The notes beneath the pieces were generated by a model. That model made no database searches, had not been told where the DNA came from, and saw nothing but the letters and a program-made list of their open reading frames with translations. Source: Lachnospiraceae bacterium (GTDB lineage: Bacteria > Bacillota > Clostridia > Lachnospirales > Lachnospiraceae). Taken from it: DNA of 47,356 bases. Numbering within the stretch: the first letter of the stretch is position 1; each line of letters begins with the position of its first letter. The stretch covers positions 1 to 47,356 of the forward strand of contig JAILFA010000145.1 of the NCBI GenBank assembly GCA_024687125.1, written 5' to 3'. Below are positions 17,407 to 25,783 of this stretch, piece after piece. Position numbers and translations under genes: made by a program.

Positions 17407-18516
17407 TTAGTTTGTAATTACCTCTTCGGTCTCCTTGTTGAAGACGTGGATCTTCTCAACATCGAACGCGAACTTGACTTTGTCGCCCGGGCGAGCGGTC
17501 GTGCGGGGATTGACTCTCGCGGTGACCGGGAAGCCGGCGAGATCGAAGTACAGATACACCTCAGCGCCCAGAAGCTCGTAGACGTTGATGGTTGCTTCGA
17601 AGGTAGCCTGAGCCATGGATACGCGAGCTTCGTCGTCGTAGACGTTTTCCGGACGGATACCGAAGGTGACCGTCTTGCCGGCAAAACCGCCTTCGATCAG
17701 CTTCTTGGACTTGGCCGGAGGAAGCTCGATGGCCTGACCCGCGAACTTAAGAGCAGCCTGATCGCCGTTGACAGCAACCTCGGCATCGAGGAAGTTCATC
17801 TGCGGAGATCCCATGAAGCCGGCGACGAACAGGTTCTGCGGCTTGTCATAAAGGTTCTGAGGTGTGTCGACCTGCTGGATGACACCGTCCTTCATAACGA
17901 CGATACGGGTACCAAGGGTCATAGCCTCGGTCTGGTCATGCGTAACATAGATGATCGTGGTGCCCAGTCTCTGGTGCAGCTTTGCGATCTCGGTTCTCAT
18001 CTGAACACGAAGCTTTGCATCCAGATTGGACAGCGGCTCGTCCATCAGGAAGACCTTGGGGTTACGGACGATAGCACGTCCCATAGCCACACGCTGTCTC
18101 TGACCGCCGGACAGAGCCTTGGGCTTACGGTCAAGGAGCTGGGTCAGATCGAGGATCTTGGCCGCGTCCTTAACCATCTTGTCGATATCCTGCTTCGGAA
18201 CCTTGCGGAGCTTCAGACCGAAAGCCATGTTATCATAAACGGACATATGCGGATACAGAGCGTAGTTCTGGAAAACCATCGCGATATCACGGTCCTTGGG
18301 CTCGACATCGTTGACAACACGGTCACCGATCTTGAGCGTACCGCCGGAGATGTCCTCCAGACCGGCGATCATACGCAGCGTGGTGGATTTTCCGCAGCCG
18401 GAAGGGCCGACGAAGATGATGAACTCCTTGTCCTGGATCTCCAGATTAAAGGATTTCACAGCTTCAAATCCGTTGGGGTAAACTTTGGTAATGTTCTCTA
18501 ATGATAAGCTTGCCAT
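17407..18516 (-). CDS. ugpC: Sugar ABC transporter ATP-binding protein (UgpC/MsmK/MalK type)
   Basis: A 369-residue ATPase of the CUT1 carbohydrate importers. In order it shows Walker A GPSGCGKST, Q-loop MVFQNYALYPHMSV, signature LSGGQRQRVAMGRA, Walker B VFLMDEPLSNLD, switch YVTHDQTEAM, and then the C-terminal TOBE/regulatory domain (about 235-369, with GIRPENVYD). It stands alone without permease or binding-protein genes. This is typical of the shared ATPases of Gram-positive bacteria, where one MsmK-like protein energises several sugar importers. It could therefore serve the mannan and xylan oligosaccharide transporters encoded elsewhere. The start has AGGAGG just upstream. Transcription probably begins in 18517-18600, where TACAAT is visible without a convincing -35. 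Confidence 0.95.
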   Translation of the reverse strand: MASLSLENITKVYPNGFEAVKSFNLEIQDKEFIIFVGPSGCGKSTTLRMIAGLEDISGGTLKIGDRVVNDVEPKDRDIAMVFQNYALYPHMSVYDNMAFGLKLRKVPKQDIDKMVKDAAKILDLTQLLDRKPKALSGGQRQRVAMGRAIVRNPKVFLMDEPLSNLDAKLRVQMRTEIAKLHQRLGTTIIYVTHDQTEAMTLGTRIVVMKDGVIQQVDTPQNLYDKPQNLFVAGFMGSPQMNFLDAEVAVNGDQAALKFAGQAIELPPAKSKKLIEGGFAGKTVTFGIRPENVYDDEARVSMAQATFEATINVYELLGAEVYLYFDLAGFPVTARVNPRTTARPGDKVKFAFDVEKIHVFNKETEEVITN

Positions 18517-18604
18517 GTTTTTCCTCCTGATGAGAAAACAGCATTTGTCAGATACATCGACTATTGTACCGAATGCGCCCCTCTTATTCTATGGTTGAAT
18601 TGCA

Positions 18605-18648
18605 CAAAAAAAGCGCGCCGGTTTTGGTCATTTTGACGAAACCGGCGC
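18605..18648 (-). terminator. Rho-independent terminator of the diguanylate cyclase transcript
   Basis: Read on the minus strand, GCGCCGGTTT (18639-18648) pairs with AAACCGGCGC-type bases at 18615-18625 in a stem of about 10 bp plus a G-T pair, and is followed by a run of seven T residues (complement of 18606-18612). It lies 32 bases after the stop of the GGDEF gene and ends the long minus-strand series. Confidence 0.88.
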
Positions 18649-18680
18649 ACAGTCCTGCTTAATCTGTATAATGTGATCGA

Positions 18681-20180
18681 TCAGTGCCTGAAGAATGACA
18701 GCTGCCTCTTACCGCTGCGCTTGGACTCATACAGCGCCTTATCGGCGGACTTGTAGAGCGTATCAAAGTCAACGCCGTCGCGCGGAAAGATCGCCGCACC
18801 GGCACTGGCAGTGATCTCACGCTTAACACCTTCCCCCGCCCGGAAGGATTTGATGAATTCGCGGATCTTCTTCGATTCTTTTTCTACAAGATCATCGCTG
18901 GGCAGACTCTTGACAAAGACCATGAACTCATCACCGCCGATACGGCCGGCGATGTCCGAAGCGCGGAACATTGCGCCCAGGCTGAAGCCGAACTCATGCA
19001 GCACATCGTCTCCGAAGGAATGTCCCATTGTATCGTTGACGGTCTTGAAATTGTCGATGTCCAGAATGAAAAGAACGCTCTGTGTCGTGGTATTGTTGCG
19101 CATGAATTCACTGATATCCCGCTCGGTCGCCGCTTTGTTCCGAAGACCTGTGAGCTGATCCTGATCCGCTTTTTCTCCGAGTGCCTTGTTCTCTCTGTTC
19201 CTCTTGATCGTGGAGATCGTATTCATCAGGATCAGCAGCGCAAAGAATACCAGAACCGATATGATCATTTCGATCACCAGCTTCTTGGTATTCAGGAAGT
19301 ACACGGATGAAAGACTGCCGATATAGTGGTCGGACACACTCACACAGGCTGCCCAGGTACTGTTTTCCATGGGGATCACGACAACCGTGTAGTCATTCGG
19401 CGCGTTGTAGATATTATACTTGCTGGTTCGGGTTTTGAGATAGGTCTTCATCGCATAGTTTGTTTTCTCATCACCGACCAGCGTCCAGTAGTTGGTCCCG
19501 CGGACGAAATAGTCGGATACGCTGCTCCGGATCAGGATATTCCAGTCATCGTCCACGATCGTCATCAGGGACTTGCCCTTGCCGGTCACCGAGAGCGCTT
19601 CCGTCCAGGAGGAATCAAAATACAGGACATATCCCTTGCTGCCGTCCGCAAAGTTGAATGCCCCCACATGGACTACTGCGCCGTAGTTCGGATCCAGATC
19701 CCAGATGCCGTCATTCGTCACGTGTATCGTTTTGGTCTCTCCGGGAGAGAGCGCCTGGATCCGATCAAACCAGCCGACGGGCTCCGTGAGCCTGACGCTC
19801 TCCTCTTTTGTACGGATCAGGCCTGTGCCGTCCGCGAGAAAGACTGCTGCCTGATATCCCGGTCCGGCGTCCATCGAATCGGCCAGGATCTTCTCCATAA
19901 CGGCAGTCGCCTCTTCATCGGTATAAGGTGCGTCCTTCCATTCCATGGCTTTCTGCAGCATGCTGAGAACGGATATACCGGCCTTCTGCTTGAGATCGAC
20001 GCTGCGCTCCAGAAGCAGTGCGTCGGCGACAATATCCGCCTGCGCGTGGCTTCGCGAATCGCCCGTCATGTGATAGAGGAAAATAAGAAGAAATACCATC
20101 ATCGCGACCATCAGTACGGTGATCGGCATGAACCACTGGGAATATCGCTTTATAAACGATACTAGTTTATTCCGCAGCAT
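18681..20180 (-). CDS. Membrane-bound Cache-GGDEF diguanylate cyclase
   Basis: A 499-residue protein with an N-terminal membrane helix (about residues 16-37), a roughly 260-residue extracytoplasmic sensor region consistent with a Cache fold, a second helix (about 303-325) and a C-terminal GGDEF domain. The active-site motif RIGGDEF is intact, and an RxxD inhibitory site (RASD) lies exactly five residues before GGDEF, so it is predicted to make cyclic di-GMP with product feedback. The substrate-contact segment DIDNFKTVNDTMGHSFGDDVL is also complete. No EAL or HD-GYP domain is present. It overlaps the DUF624 gene by 14 bases and is the last gene before a terminator. The ligand of the sensor is unknown. 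Confidence 0.93.
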   Translation of the reverse strand: MLRNKLVSFIKRYSQWFMPITVLMVAMMVFLLIFLYHMTGDSRSHAQADIVADALLLERSVDLKQKAGISVLSMLQKAMEWKDAPYTDEEATAVMEKILADSMDAGPGYQAAVFLADGTGLIRTKEESVRLTEPVGWFDRIQALSPGETKTIHVTNDGIWDLDPNYGAVVHVGAFNFADGSKGYVLYFDSSWTEALSVTGKGKSLMTIVDDDWNILIRSSVSDYFVRGTNYWTLVGDEKTNYAMKTYLKTRTSKYNIYNAPNDYTVVVIPMENSTWAACVSVSDHYIGSLSSVYFLNTKKLVIEMIISVLVFFALLILMNTISTIKRNRENKALGEKADQDQLTGLRNKAATERDISEFMRNNTTTQSVLFILDIDNFKTVNDTMGHSFGDDVLHEFGFSLGAMFRASDIAGRIGGDEFMVFVKSLPSDDLVEKESKKIREFIKSFRAGEGVKREITASAGAAIFPRDGVDFDTLYKSADKALYESKRSGKRQLSFFRH

Positions 20181-21003
20181 CCTCGTCCCCCTTATCAGGC
20201 AATCCTCCGGCTGCTTCCGCTTCCGGAATCTCCGCTTCCCTTTCTGCCTCTTCTTCCGCTGTCAGAACATGAAAATCTTCATCCGCCACCGGCGTAACCT
20301 CGGGTTCAAACCGCTTAAACGCCTTATTGTACAGGCATGCGCAGAAATATCCCGGTCCGGAAAAGCCATACATCAGCAGTACCGGCAGTACATGCAGATC
20401 AAAGAAATAGAACAGGACCACCGGCAGTGCGGTCAAAAGTGCCATACCGATCGAACGCGGCAGCGACAGGACCGCGAAGAAGAACGAATTTTTCAGCGTA
20501 CCTCCCACCGTATTGACAAAGTGACACTGCATCGGAAAGATCCACAGCGACACCAGGAACAGATAGACCGATACCGCAATCATCAGAGCCCTCAGTACCA
20601 CAGGAAACTGTGCAAGCGTCTCCGTCTTGAGCAGGTACGCGTCCGCGATCAGGATCATAGCCACTGTATTTACGATCGCGGAAAGCCCCACCGACTGGAC
20701 AAAATTCAAACGGAAGGACTTGAAAAAGCTCCGCGTGATATAGCTCTCCTCATCGCGCGTCATCTTGAGGAGCACATAATGCATCGCTGTCAGTGCCGGT
20801 CCGGCCAGGAGCAGCAACAGCCATGTCAGTGCAAGTCCAAAGAACGGCAGCGCTTTTGTCTCGATCATCGTTGCAGCCGTCACGCTGGACATCACGATCG
20901 CCGGCACAAAAAAGAGCAGCGTCAGCAGATTCACCCATATAAGATCCGCCATCCGCGAGAGTCCCCGCATGAGCGGACTGTCCAGATCAAAAAATCTTCC
21001 CAT
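20167..21003 (-). CDS. DUF624 (YesL-like) membrane protein with acidic tail
   Basis: A 278-residue protein with about five to six membrane helices. The N-terminal stretch LMRGLSRMADLIWVNLLTLL is characteristic of the DUF624/YesL family, often found beside sugar transporters in Firmicutes and of unknown biochemical role. After the last helix (near residue 230) comes a roughly 50-residue cytoplasmic tail very rich in Glu, Ala and Asp. It overlaps the downstream cyclase by 14 bases and the upstream GNAT gene by 17 bases, so all three are translated from one message. A role as an accessory to a transporter or sensor is inference from family context. Confidence 0.82.
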   Translation of the reverse strand: MGRFFDLDSPLMRGLSRMADLIWVNLLTLLFFVPAIVMSSVTAATMIETKALPFFGLALTWLLLLLAGPALTAMHYVLLKMTRDEESYITRSFFKSFRLNFVQSVGLSAIVNTVAMILIADAYLLKTETLAQFPVVLRALMIAVSVYLFLVSLWIFPMQCHFVNTVGGTLKNSFFFAVLSLPRSIGMALLTALPVVLFYFFDLHVLPVLLMYGFSGPGYFCACLYNKAFKRFEPEVTPVADEDFHVLTAEEEAEREAEIPEAEAAGGLPDKGDEDAAE

Positions 21004-21493
21004 ACTCCTCAGTCACACTAAGCCGCAGTTTCATCGGTGTAAACCGGATCCCGTCCTGTTCGGTCTCCGATCCTGTTGCCGTAAATCCAAGCCGTTCATA
21101 AAACGGGATCGCATAGGGCGATGCGTTGACAGTGAGCTGTCCGCCGATCTTTTCCCGGCCGATCGTCCTCGCCGCCAGTCGGACCAGTTCGCTGCCCACA
21201 CCGTTCCTGTGGCAGTTTCCGTCGACGAACAGCAGAGATATATGCGTCCCCTCCCGCAGTGTCAGCATCCCGATGACATTGCCATAGAGAAGTGCTGTGA
21301 ACAGGCGATAGGATCCGACCCGGAACATCCGATCCAGCGATCCGTCCCCCAGAAACCTGCGGAAATTTTCCTTTCCTTCCGGTGTATAATCCACCGCGTC
21401 AAATTCGTTAAAAACCTTCCATGCCAACGCGAGTGCGGGTTCCCAGTCATCACGTGTCCCCTCCCGCATGATCACGCCCTTGATGCGGATCAT
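20987..21493 (-). CDS. GNAT family N-acetyltransferase
   Basis: A 168-residue single-domain acetyltransferase. The acetyl-CoA binding motif A is seen as LLFVDGNCHRNGVGSELVRLA (R-x-x-G-x-G pattern), followed by VNASPYAIPFYERLGFTATG, the classic GNAT C-terminal strand-helix. Substrate is not predictable. An internal ATG eight codons downstream (MREGT) is an alternative start; the longer form is kept because GGGGA lies upstream of it. The 3' end overlaps the DUF624 gene, and the alpha/beta hydrolase stop is six bases upstream. Confidence 0.88.
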   Translation of the reverse strand: MIRIKGVIMREGTRDDWEPALALAWKVFNEFDAVDYTPEGKENFRRFLGDGSLDRMFRVGSYRLFTALLYGNVIGMLTLREGTHISLLFVDGNCHRNGVGSELVRLAARTIGREKIGGQLTVNASPYAIPFYERLGFTATGSETEQDGIRFTPMKLRLSVTEEYGKIF

Positions 21494-21499
21494 CGGTAT

Positions 21500-22441
21500 T
21501 TATTTCCCCAGGATGCGCATCATGAATGCGTATTCGTCCTCATAGACCTGCTCGCGCCCGATCTCATTGTGGATCTCATGACGCATGCCGTCATACAGCT
21601 TGAGCTCGACATCCTCAATGTGGCAGGTATTGCGATAAATCTCATACAGCTCTTCGATCCCCTTGCCGTAGCCGCCGGTCGGGTCCTCTCTGCCGCAGGC
21701 AAGCAGGATCGGAAGCCGCTTGGGGATGTTGAACATATCATCCTCGTCCTGTGTACGCAGGATCAGCTCGCCCAGCGTGAGAAAGCCGTTGATCGTAAAG
21801 GTGAACCCGTATGCCGGGTTGTCCGTGTACTCCTTGATATTCTCCTCGTTATGGGAGAGCCAGGCAGCATCCGCGCAGGGTTTGGGTATCTTATCGTTAT
21901 AGTGTCCGAAGGCGATCCCGTTGATCAGACCGGAGCGATGCTTATCGCCGCAGAAAGTTCCGATAATCTTAGCCAGTCTGCGTGCGGTCTTGACCGTGCC
22001 GATCTTCTGCATGCCTGTTGCCTGCAGAATGGCGCCCGAGATACCTGTCCCGTAGCGGCTGATGTATTCCCGGCCGATGATAGCACCCATGCTGTGACCC
22101 ATGATAAAGATCGGTACACCGGGATGTTCCTCCTGTACGATCTTCTTGAGCCGATGAACATCACGAACCAGCACCGTCGCGGGATCCCTCTGGCAGAAGT
22201 ATCCCCAGGTGCCGTTTTCCGTCTTGGTCTTTCCGTGTCCGAGATGGTCGTTGCCCATCACCAGGATCCCGCGCTCAGCCATCCAGGTGGCATATTCATC
22301 ATACCGTTCGATGGCTTCGGACATCCCGTGAATGATCTGCAGGATTGCTTTGGGTTCTCCCTCCGGGATCCACTTTTTCGCGTAGATCTTGGTCTCCCGA
22401 TCCCGGGAATCATACCGCATCTCTTCCGTACGAATCGCCAT
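21500..22441 (-). CDS. Alpha/beta hydrolase (monoacylglycerol lipase/lysophospholipase-like)
   Basis: A 313-residue soluble enzyme with the serine hydrolase fold. It shows an oxyanion/HG motif in LQIIHGMSEAIERY, NDHLGHGKT, the nucleophile elbow GHSMGA, an acid-residue region ACGREDPTGGYG, and the His in YDGMRHEIHNE. This motif set is typical of the PldB/monoglyceride lipase branch (Hydrolase_4). It has no signal peptide, so it should act on intracellular acyl esters, possibly from membrane lipid turnover. GGAGG lies five bases before the ATG. It follows metG by 15 bases in the same direction. The true substrate cannot be read from the sequence. Confidence 0.9.
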   Translation of the reverse strand: MAIRTEEMRYDSRDRETKIYAKKWIPEGEPKAILQIIHGMSEAIERYDEYATWMAERGILVMGNDHLGHGKTKTENGTWGYFCQRDPATVLVRDVHRLKKIVQEEHPGVPIFIMGHSMGAIIGREYISRYGTGISGAILQATGMQKIGTVKTARRLAKIIGTFCGDKHRSGLINGIAFGHYNDKIPKPCADAAWLSHNEENIKEYTDNPAYGFTFTINGFLTLGELILRTQDEDDMFNIPKRLPILLACGREDPTGGYGKGIEELYEIYRNTCHIEDVELKLYDGMRHEIHNEIGREQVYEDEYAFMMRILGK

Positions 22442-22456
22442 AATGCCTCCCTGCTG

Positions 22457-24109
22457 CTACTTTCCAGCTTTCCTCAGATTCTCTTCCGCGATCTTCTGTG
22501 TCCGTTCATATTCGGCCTTCTGCTTCTGCGTGATCTCGGATGCCTTATCCAGCACATCTTTGAGATCCTTACGGGCGAAGAGGACCGCACTTCCTTCGCG
22601 AACTTTGTTGCCGTTGGGATACAGCCCAAAGGTTGTCAGCGTGTCAAAACCGCGAAGCCCTTCGGTGAGTCCGATCGCGGAAGCGATCTCCTCTGCGCTC
22701 CTGGGCATGAACGGATAGAGAAGCGCCGCCCCGATCGAGATCGATTCCGTAAGGTTATACAGTACGGTCTTCAGCCGATCCTTCTTGGTCTCGTCCTTGG
22801 CCAGAACCCAAGGCTCCGTTTCGTCGATATATTTGTTGCTTCGCTTGAAGATCTGGAAGATCTCGGTCAGCGCCTCCGCGACACGAAACTCATCCATCTT
22901 CTTTTCTACATTTTCATAAGTGCCTTTGACAAGGTTCTTCAGTTCCGCGTCCACGGGTTCCGAAGCACCGGTATCCTCGACAACACCGCCGAAATACTTG
23001 TTGCTCATCGCGACGGTACGGGAAACCAGATTTCCCAGCGTGTTCGCGAGATCGGAGTTGTAGCGCTCCGCCATCAGTTCCCAGGTGATCACACCGTCAT
23101 TGTCATAGGGCATCTCGTGCAGTACAAAATAGCGCACCGCATCGACTCCGAAAACATCCGCCAGGTCGTCCGCGTAGATCACATTGCCCTTGGATTTGGA
23201 CATCTTCTCCCCGCCCTGCAGAAGCCACGGATGTCCGAAGATCTGCTTCGGAAGCGGGATACCGAGAGACATCAGAAAGATCGGCCAGTAGATCGTATGA
23301 AACCGCAGTATATCCTTGCCGATCAGATGCAGATCCGCCGGCCAGTACTGCCTGAACAGTTCATCGCTGCTGCCGTCCACATCGTAACCGAGCCCCGTGA
23401 TATAGTTGGAAAGTGCATCCAGCCACACATAGACCACGTGTCCCGGATCAAAGTCCACCGGGACTCCCCATTTGAATGAGGTCCGTGAAACGCAGAGATC
23501 CTGCAGCCCGGGAAGCAGGAAATTGTTCATCATCTCGTTTTTCCTGGCGACCGGCTGAATGAATTCCGGATGCGTATTGATATGCTCGATCAGGCGGTCG
23601 GCATATTTGCTCATCTTGAAGAAATAGGCTTCCTCGGCCATCGGATGCACATCCCCGCCGCAGACCGGGCATTTGCCGTCCGCCAGCTGGCTCTTTGTGT
23701 AAAAAGCTTCGCACTCCGTGCAGTAGATACCTTCGTAGCTTCCTTTGTAGATGTCGCCCTGCTCATACATCTTCTTGAAGATCTTCTGCACCTGACGCTC
23801 ATGATCCTCGTCCGTTGTCCGGATGAAGCGGTCATAGCTCGTATCCATCAGATCCCACAGGCGTTTGATCTCCGCCGCTGTCTGATCGACAAACTCGCGG
23901 GGCGAAGAACATCCCGCCTCGATCGCTCTGGTTTCGATCTTCTGTCCGTGCTCGTCAGAGCCTGTCAGGAAATGGACATCATACCCGTCCGCCCGCTTAT
24001 AGCGCGCGATCGCATCTCCCAGCACGATCTCGTAATTGTTCCCGATATGCGGCTTGCCCGATGTATAGGCGATCGCCGTTGTCAGATAATACTTTCCTTT
24101 GTTCGTCAT
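22457..24109 (-). CDS. metG: Methionyl-tRNA synthetase lacking the C-terminal tRNA-binding domain
   Basis: A 550-residue class I synthetase. It contains the HIGH-like GKPHIGNN near the N-terminus, a zinc knuckle with two CxxC pairs (CTEC and CPVC), the KMSKS loop and the helical anticodon-binding domain. The chain ends soon after this domain (EENLRKAGK). The EMAPII/Trbp111-like C-terminal domain of the roughly 650-residue Bacillus enzyme is absent, and the following sequence gives no sign of a frameshifted remnant. The frame is open 22 codons further upstream; the start at 24109 is preferred because GGAG sits nine bases before it. It follows map closely, and the two fit together functionally in protein initiation. 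Confidence 0.96.
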   Translation of the reverse strand: MTNKGKYYLTTAIAYTSGKPHIGNNYEIVLGDAIARYKRADGYDVHFLTGSDEHGQKIETRAIEAGCSSPREFVDQTAAEIKRLWDLMDTSYDRFIRTTDEDHERQVQKIFKKMYEQGDIYKGSYEGIYCTECEAFYTKSQLADGKCPVCGGDVHPMAEEAYFFKMSKYADRLIEHINTHPEFIQPVARKNEMMNNFLLPGLQDLCVSRTSFKWGVPVDFDPGHVVYVWLDALSNYITGLGYDVDGSSDELFRQYWPADLHLIGKDILRFHTIYWPIFLMSLGIPLPKQIFGHPWLLQGGEKMSKSKGNVIYADDLADVFGVDAVRYFVLHEMPYDNDGVITWELMAERYNSDLANTLGNLVSRTVAMSNKYFGGVVEDTGASEPVDAELKNLVKGTYENVEKKMDEFRVAEALTEIFQIFKRSNKYIDETEPWVLAKDETKKDRLKTVLYNLTESISIGAALLYPFMPRSAEEIASAIGLTEGLRGFDTLTTFGLYPNGNKVREGSAVLFARKDLKDVLDKASEITQKQKAEYERTQKIAEENLRKAGK

Positions 24110-24134
24110 ATCTTTATTCTCCATCATCTCCGCT

Positions 24135-25049
24135 CTATGAGCAGAGGATCTCACAACCATCCTCGGTGACCACAAGCTCTACTTCCCACTGGGCAGACGG
24201 CATTCGATCCGCTGTATAGACTGTCCATTCGTTGTCCTCGTCTACAAAGATCTCCTCGCCTCCCATATTGACCATGGGTTCGATAGTAAACACCATACCG
24301 GGCACCATCAGCATTTCCGTCCCCGGTCTGGATACATAACTGACGAACGGTTCCTCATGGAACTCAAAGCCGCAGCCGTGTCCGCCGATCTCACGGACCA
24401 CGGTGTAGCCGTTTTTGACCGCGTGCTGATGCACCGCGTCACCCATATCTCCGAGGCGCGTCCAGGGCCGGACAGCTTTGATCCCAATCTCCATGCACTC
24501 CTTTGTCACTTCGACGAGACGCTTTTTTTCCGCCGACACCTCGCCGATCATGAACATGCGCGAGGAGTCCGAAAAATATCCGTCCAGGATCGTCGAACAG
24601 TCAACGTTGATGATATCTCCGTCTTTCAGGATATCATCCCCGGAAGGGATGCCGTGACAGACCTGATCGTTGATCGAGGTACAGCAGCTCTTCGGAAATC
24701 CTTTATAATCAAGCGGAGCGGGAATACCCCCCATCTTCCTCGTGACATCTTCGACGATACGGTCGATCTCCAATGTCGACATCCCGGCGCAGATCTTTTC
24801 CGCGACCGCGTCCAGGGCCGCCATATTGATCTTGGCGCTGTCTTTGATCTTCTGAATGTCCGTCGCTTTCTTGAGCGAGGACCGCTGTGGGACCGGCACT
24901 CCCTGCCGTTCATATCGGATCAGCCTGTCATCGAACGCCTCGTGACAGGTCTTGTACTTTTTTCCGCTGCCGCACCAGCAAAGGTCGTTGCGGCCAAGCT
25001 TCTTCCATGAAAAAGTGGGCTGTGCGCCGGATAATTGTCTGAGTGACAT
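24135..25049 (-). CDS. map: Methionine aminopeptidase type I with N-terminal SEC-C motif
   Basis: A 304-residue enzyme that removes the initiator Met. The first 40 residues hold a SEC-C zinc motif (GRNDLCWCGSGKKYKTCH) as found in many Clostridia. The pita-bread catalytic domain follows, with metal ligands visible in INVDCST, FSDSSRMF, the His of GHGCGFEFHEEP, FTIEPM and QWEVELVV. The extension may guide the enzyme to ribosomes, as known for eukaryotic zinc-extended enzymes, but that is inference here. A strong promoter overlaps the end of the upstream rpe gene, so map and metG probably form their own transcription unit. The predicted ribosome site is weak (AAAGAAG). Confidence 0.96.
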   Translation of the reverse strand: MSLRQLSGAQPTFSWKKLGRNDLCWCGSGKKYKTCHEAFDDRLIRYERQGVPVPQRSSLKKATDIQKIKDSAKINMAALDAVAEKICAGMSTLEIDRIVEDVTRKMGGIPAPLDYKGFPKSCCTSINDQVCHGIPSGDDILKDGDIINVDCSTILDGYFSDSSRMFMIGEVSAEKKRLVEVTKECMEIGIKAVRPWTRLGDMGDAVHQHAVKNGYTVVREIGGHGCGFEFHEEPFVSYVSRPGTEMLMVPGMVFTIEPMVNMGGEEIFVDEDNEWTVYTADRMPSAQWEVELVVTEDGCEILCS

Positions 25050-25093
25050 CTTCTTTGTCCGTAAACTCTGTTTGTTCTAAAATATCTGTTGTT

Positions 25094-25122
25094 ATTATAT
25101 TATGATTCGTTCATCTTTGCAA
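25094..25122 (-). promoter_or_regulatory. Promoter of map-metG inside the end of rpe
   Basis: On the minus strand TTGCAA (25117-25122) and a perfect TATAAT (25094-25099) are 17 bases apart. The -35 box lies in the last codons of rpe and the -10 box just overlaps its stop region. This supplies a separate transcription start for map and the genes that follow. Confidence 0.72.
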
Positions 25123-25771
25123 GGAACCGCCTGCAGTTGTCCGCGATATCCCCCTTGAAAAGCGCAGACCCCGCAACGATCACATTGGCACCCGCCTCCA
25201 GAACGATCGGGAGCGTCTCATCGGTGATCCCGCCGTCTACCTGGATGTCCGCATCGATCCCTGCGGCATCGAGCATCTTTCTCGTCTGCCAGATCTTTTC
25301 CGTGGTCTCCGGTATATAAGCCTGTCCGCCGTATCCCGGCCGTACCGTCATCACCAGGAACTGTTCCAGTTCATGCAGAAACGGCTTGAACACGGAAATG
25401 TCCGTCTCCGGCTTGATCGCCATACCGGCCTTTTTTCCGCGCGCGTGAATCTTATCTATGAGCGCCGTCAGTTCCCTGGGCTCGCGGGCGACTTCCTCAT
25501 GAAAGGTCAGTACTTCGGCTCCCAGATCGATGAACCTGTCGATATAGCGGATCGGATCCAGGATCATCAGATGCACGTCAAACACGAGCTTCGTGTGCGG
25601 TCGAAGCGATTTGATGATCGGCATGCCAAATGTGATGGACGGGACAAACACGCCGTCCATCACATCAATATGCAGATAGGTCGCGCCGGCTTCTTCAGCC
25701 TCACGCACCTGTTCTCCCAGCCTCGTGAAATCTGCTGACAGGATCGATGGAGATAGTATATTCTGTCTCAT
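25100..25771 (-). CDS. rpe: Ribulose-phosphate 3-epimerase
   Basis: A 223-residue TIM-barrel enzyme that interconverts ribulose 5-phosphate and xylulose 5-phosphate. Family motifs are complete: LSPSILSADF, YLHIDVMDGVFVPSI (metal His and Asp), FDVHLMI, VMTVRPGYGGQ, IQVDGGI and the phosphate-binding ANVIVAGSALF. It follows the transketolase C-terminal subunit by 12 bases and acts in the same pathway, linking the AraD product xylulose 5-phosphate with the rest of the pentose phosphate cycle. Confidence 0.97.
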   Translation of the reverse strand: MRQNILSPSILSADFTRLGEQVREAEEAGATYLHIDVMDGVFVPSITFGMPIIKSLRPHTKLVFDVHLMILDPIRYIDRFIDLGAEVLTFHEEVAREPRELTALIDKIHARGKKAGMAIKPETDISVFKPFLHELEQFLVMTVRPGYGGQAYIPETTEKIWQTRKMLDAAGIDADIQVDGGITDETLPIVLEAGANVIVAGSALFKGDIADNCRRFLAKMNES

Positions 25772-25783
25772 CCAGCCTCTGTT

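Noticed and set aside
17143..18501. 452-codon open frame on the + strand running through the repeats
   Set aside because: It crosses terminator hairpins and then lies opposite the sugar ABC ATPase gene; no domain recognised.
20969..23479. Very long open frame (836 codons) on the + strand
   Set aside because: It lies wholly opposite clear genes (GNAT, alpha/beta hydrolase, metG), has no recognisable domain and is rich in His, Arg and Asp as expected from the reverse complement of GC-rich codons.
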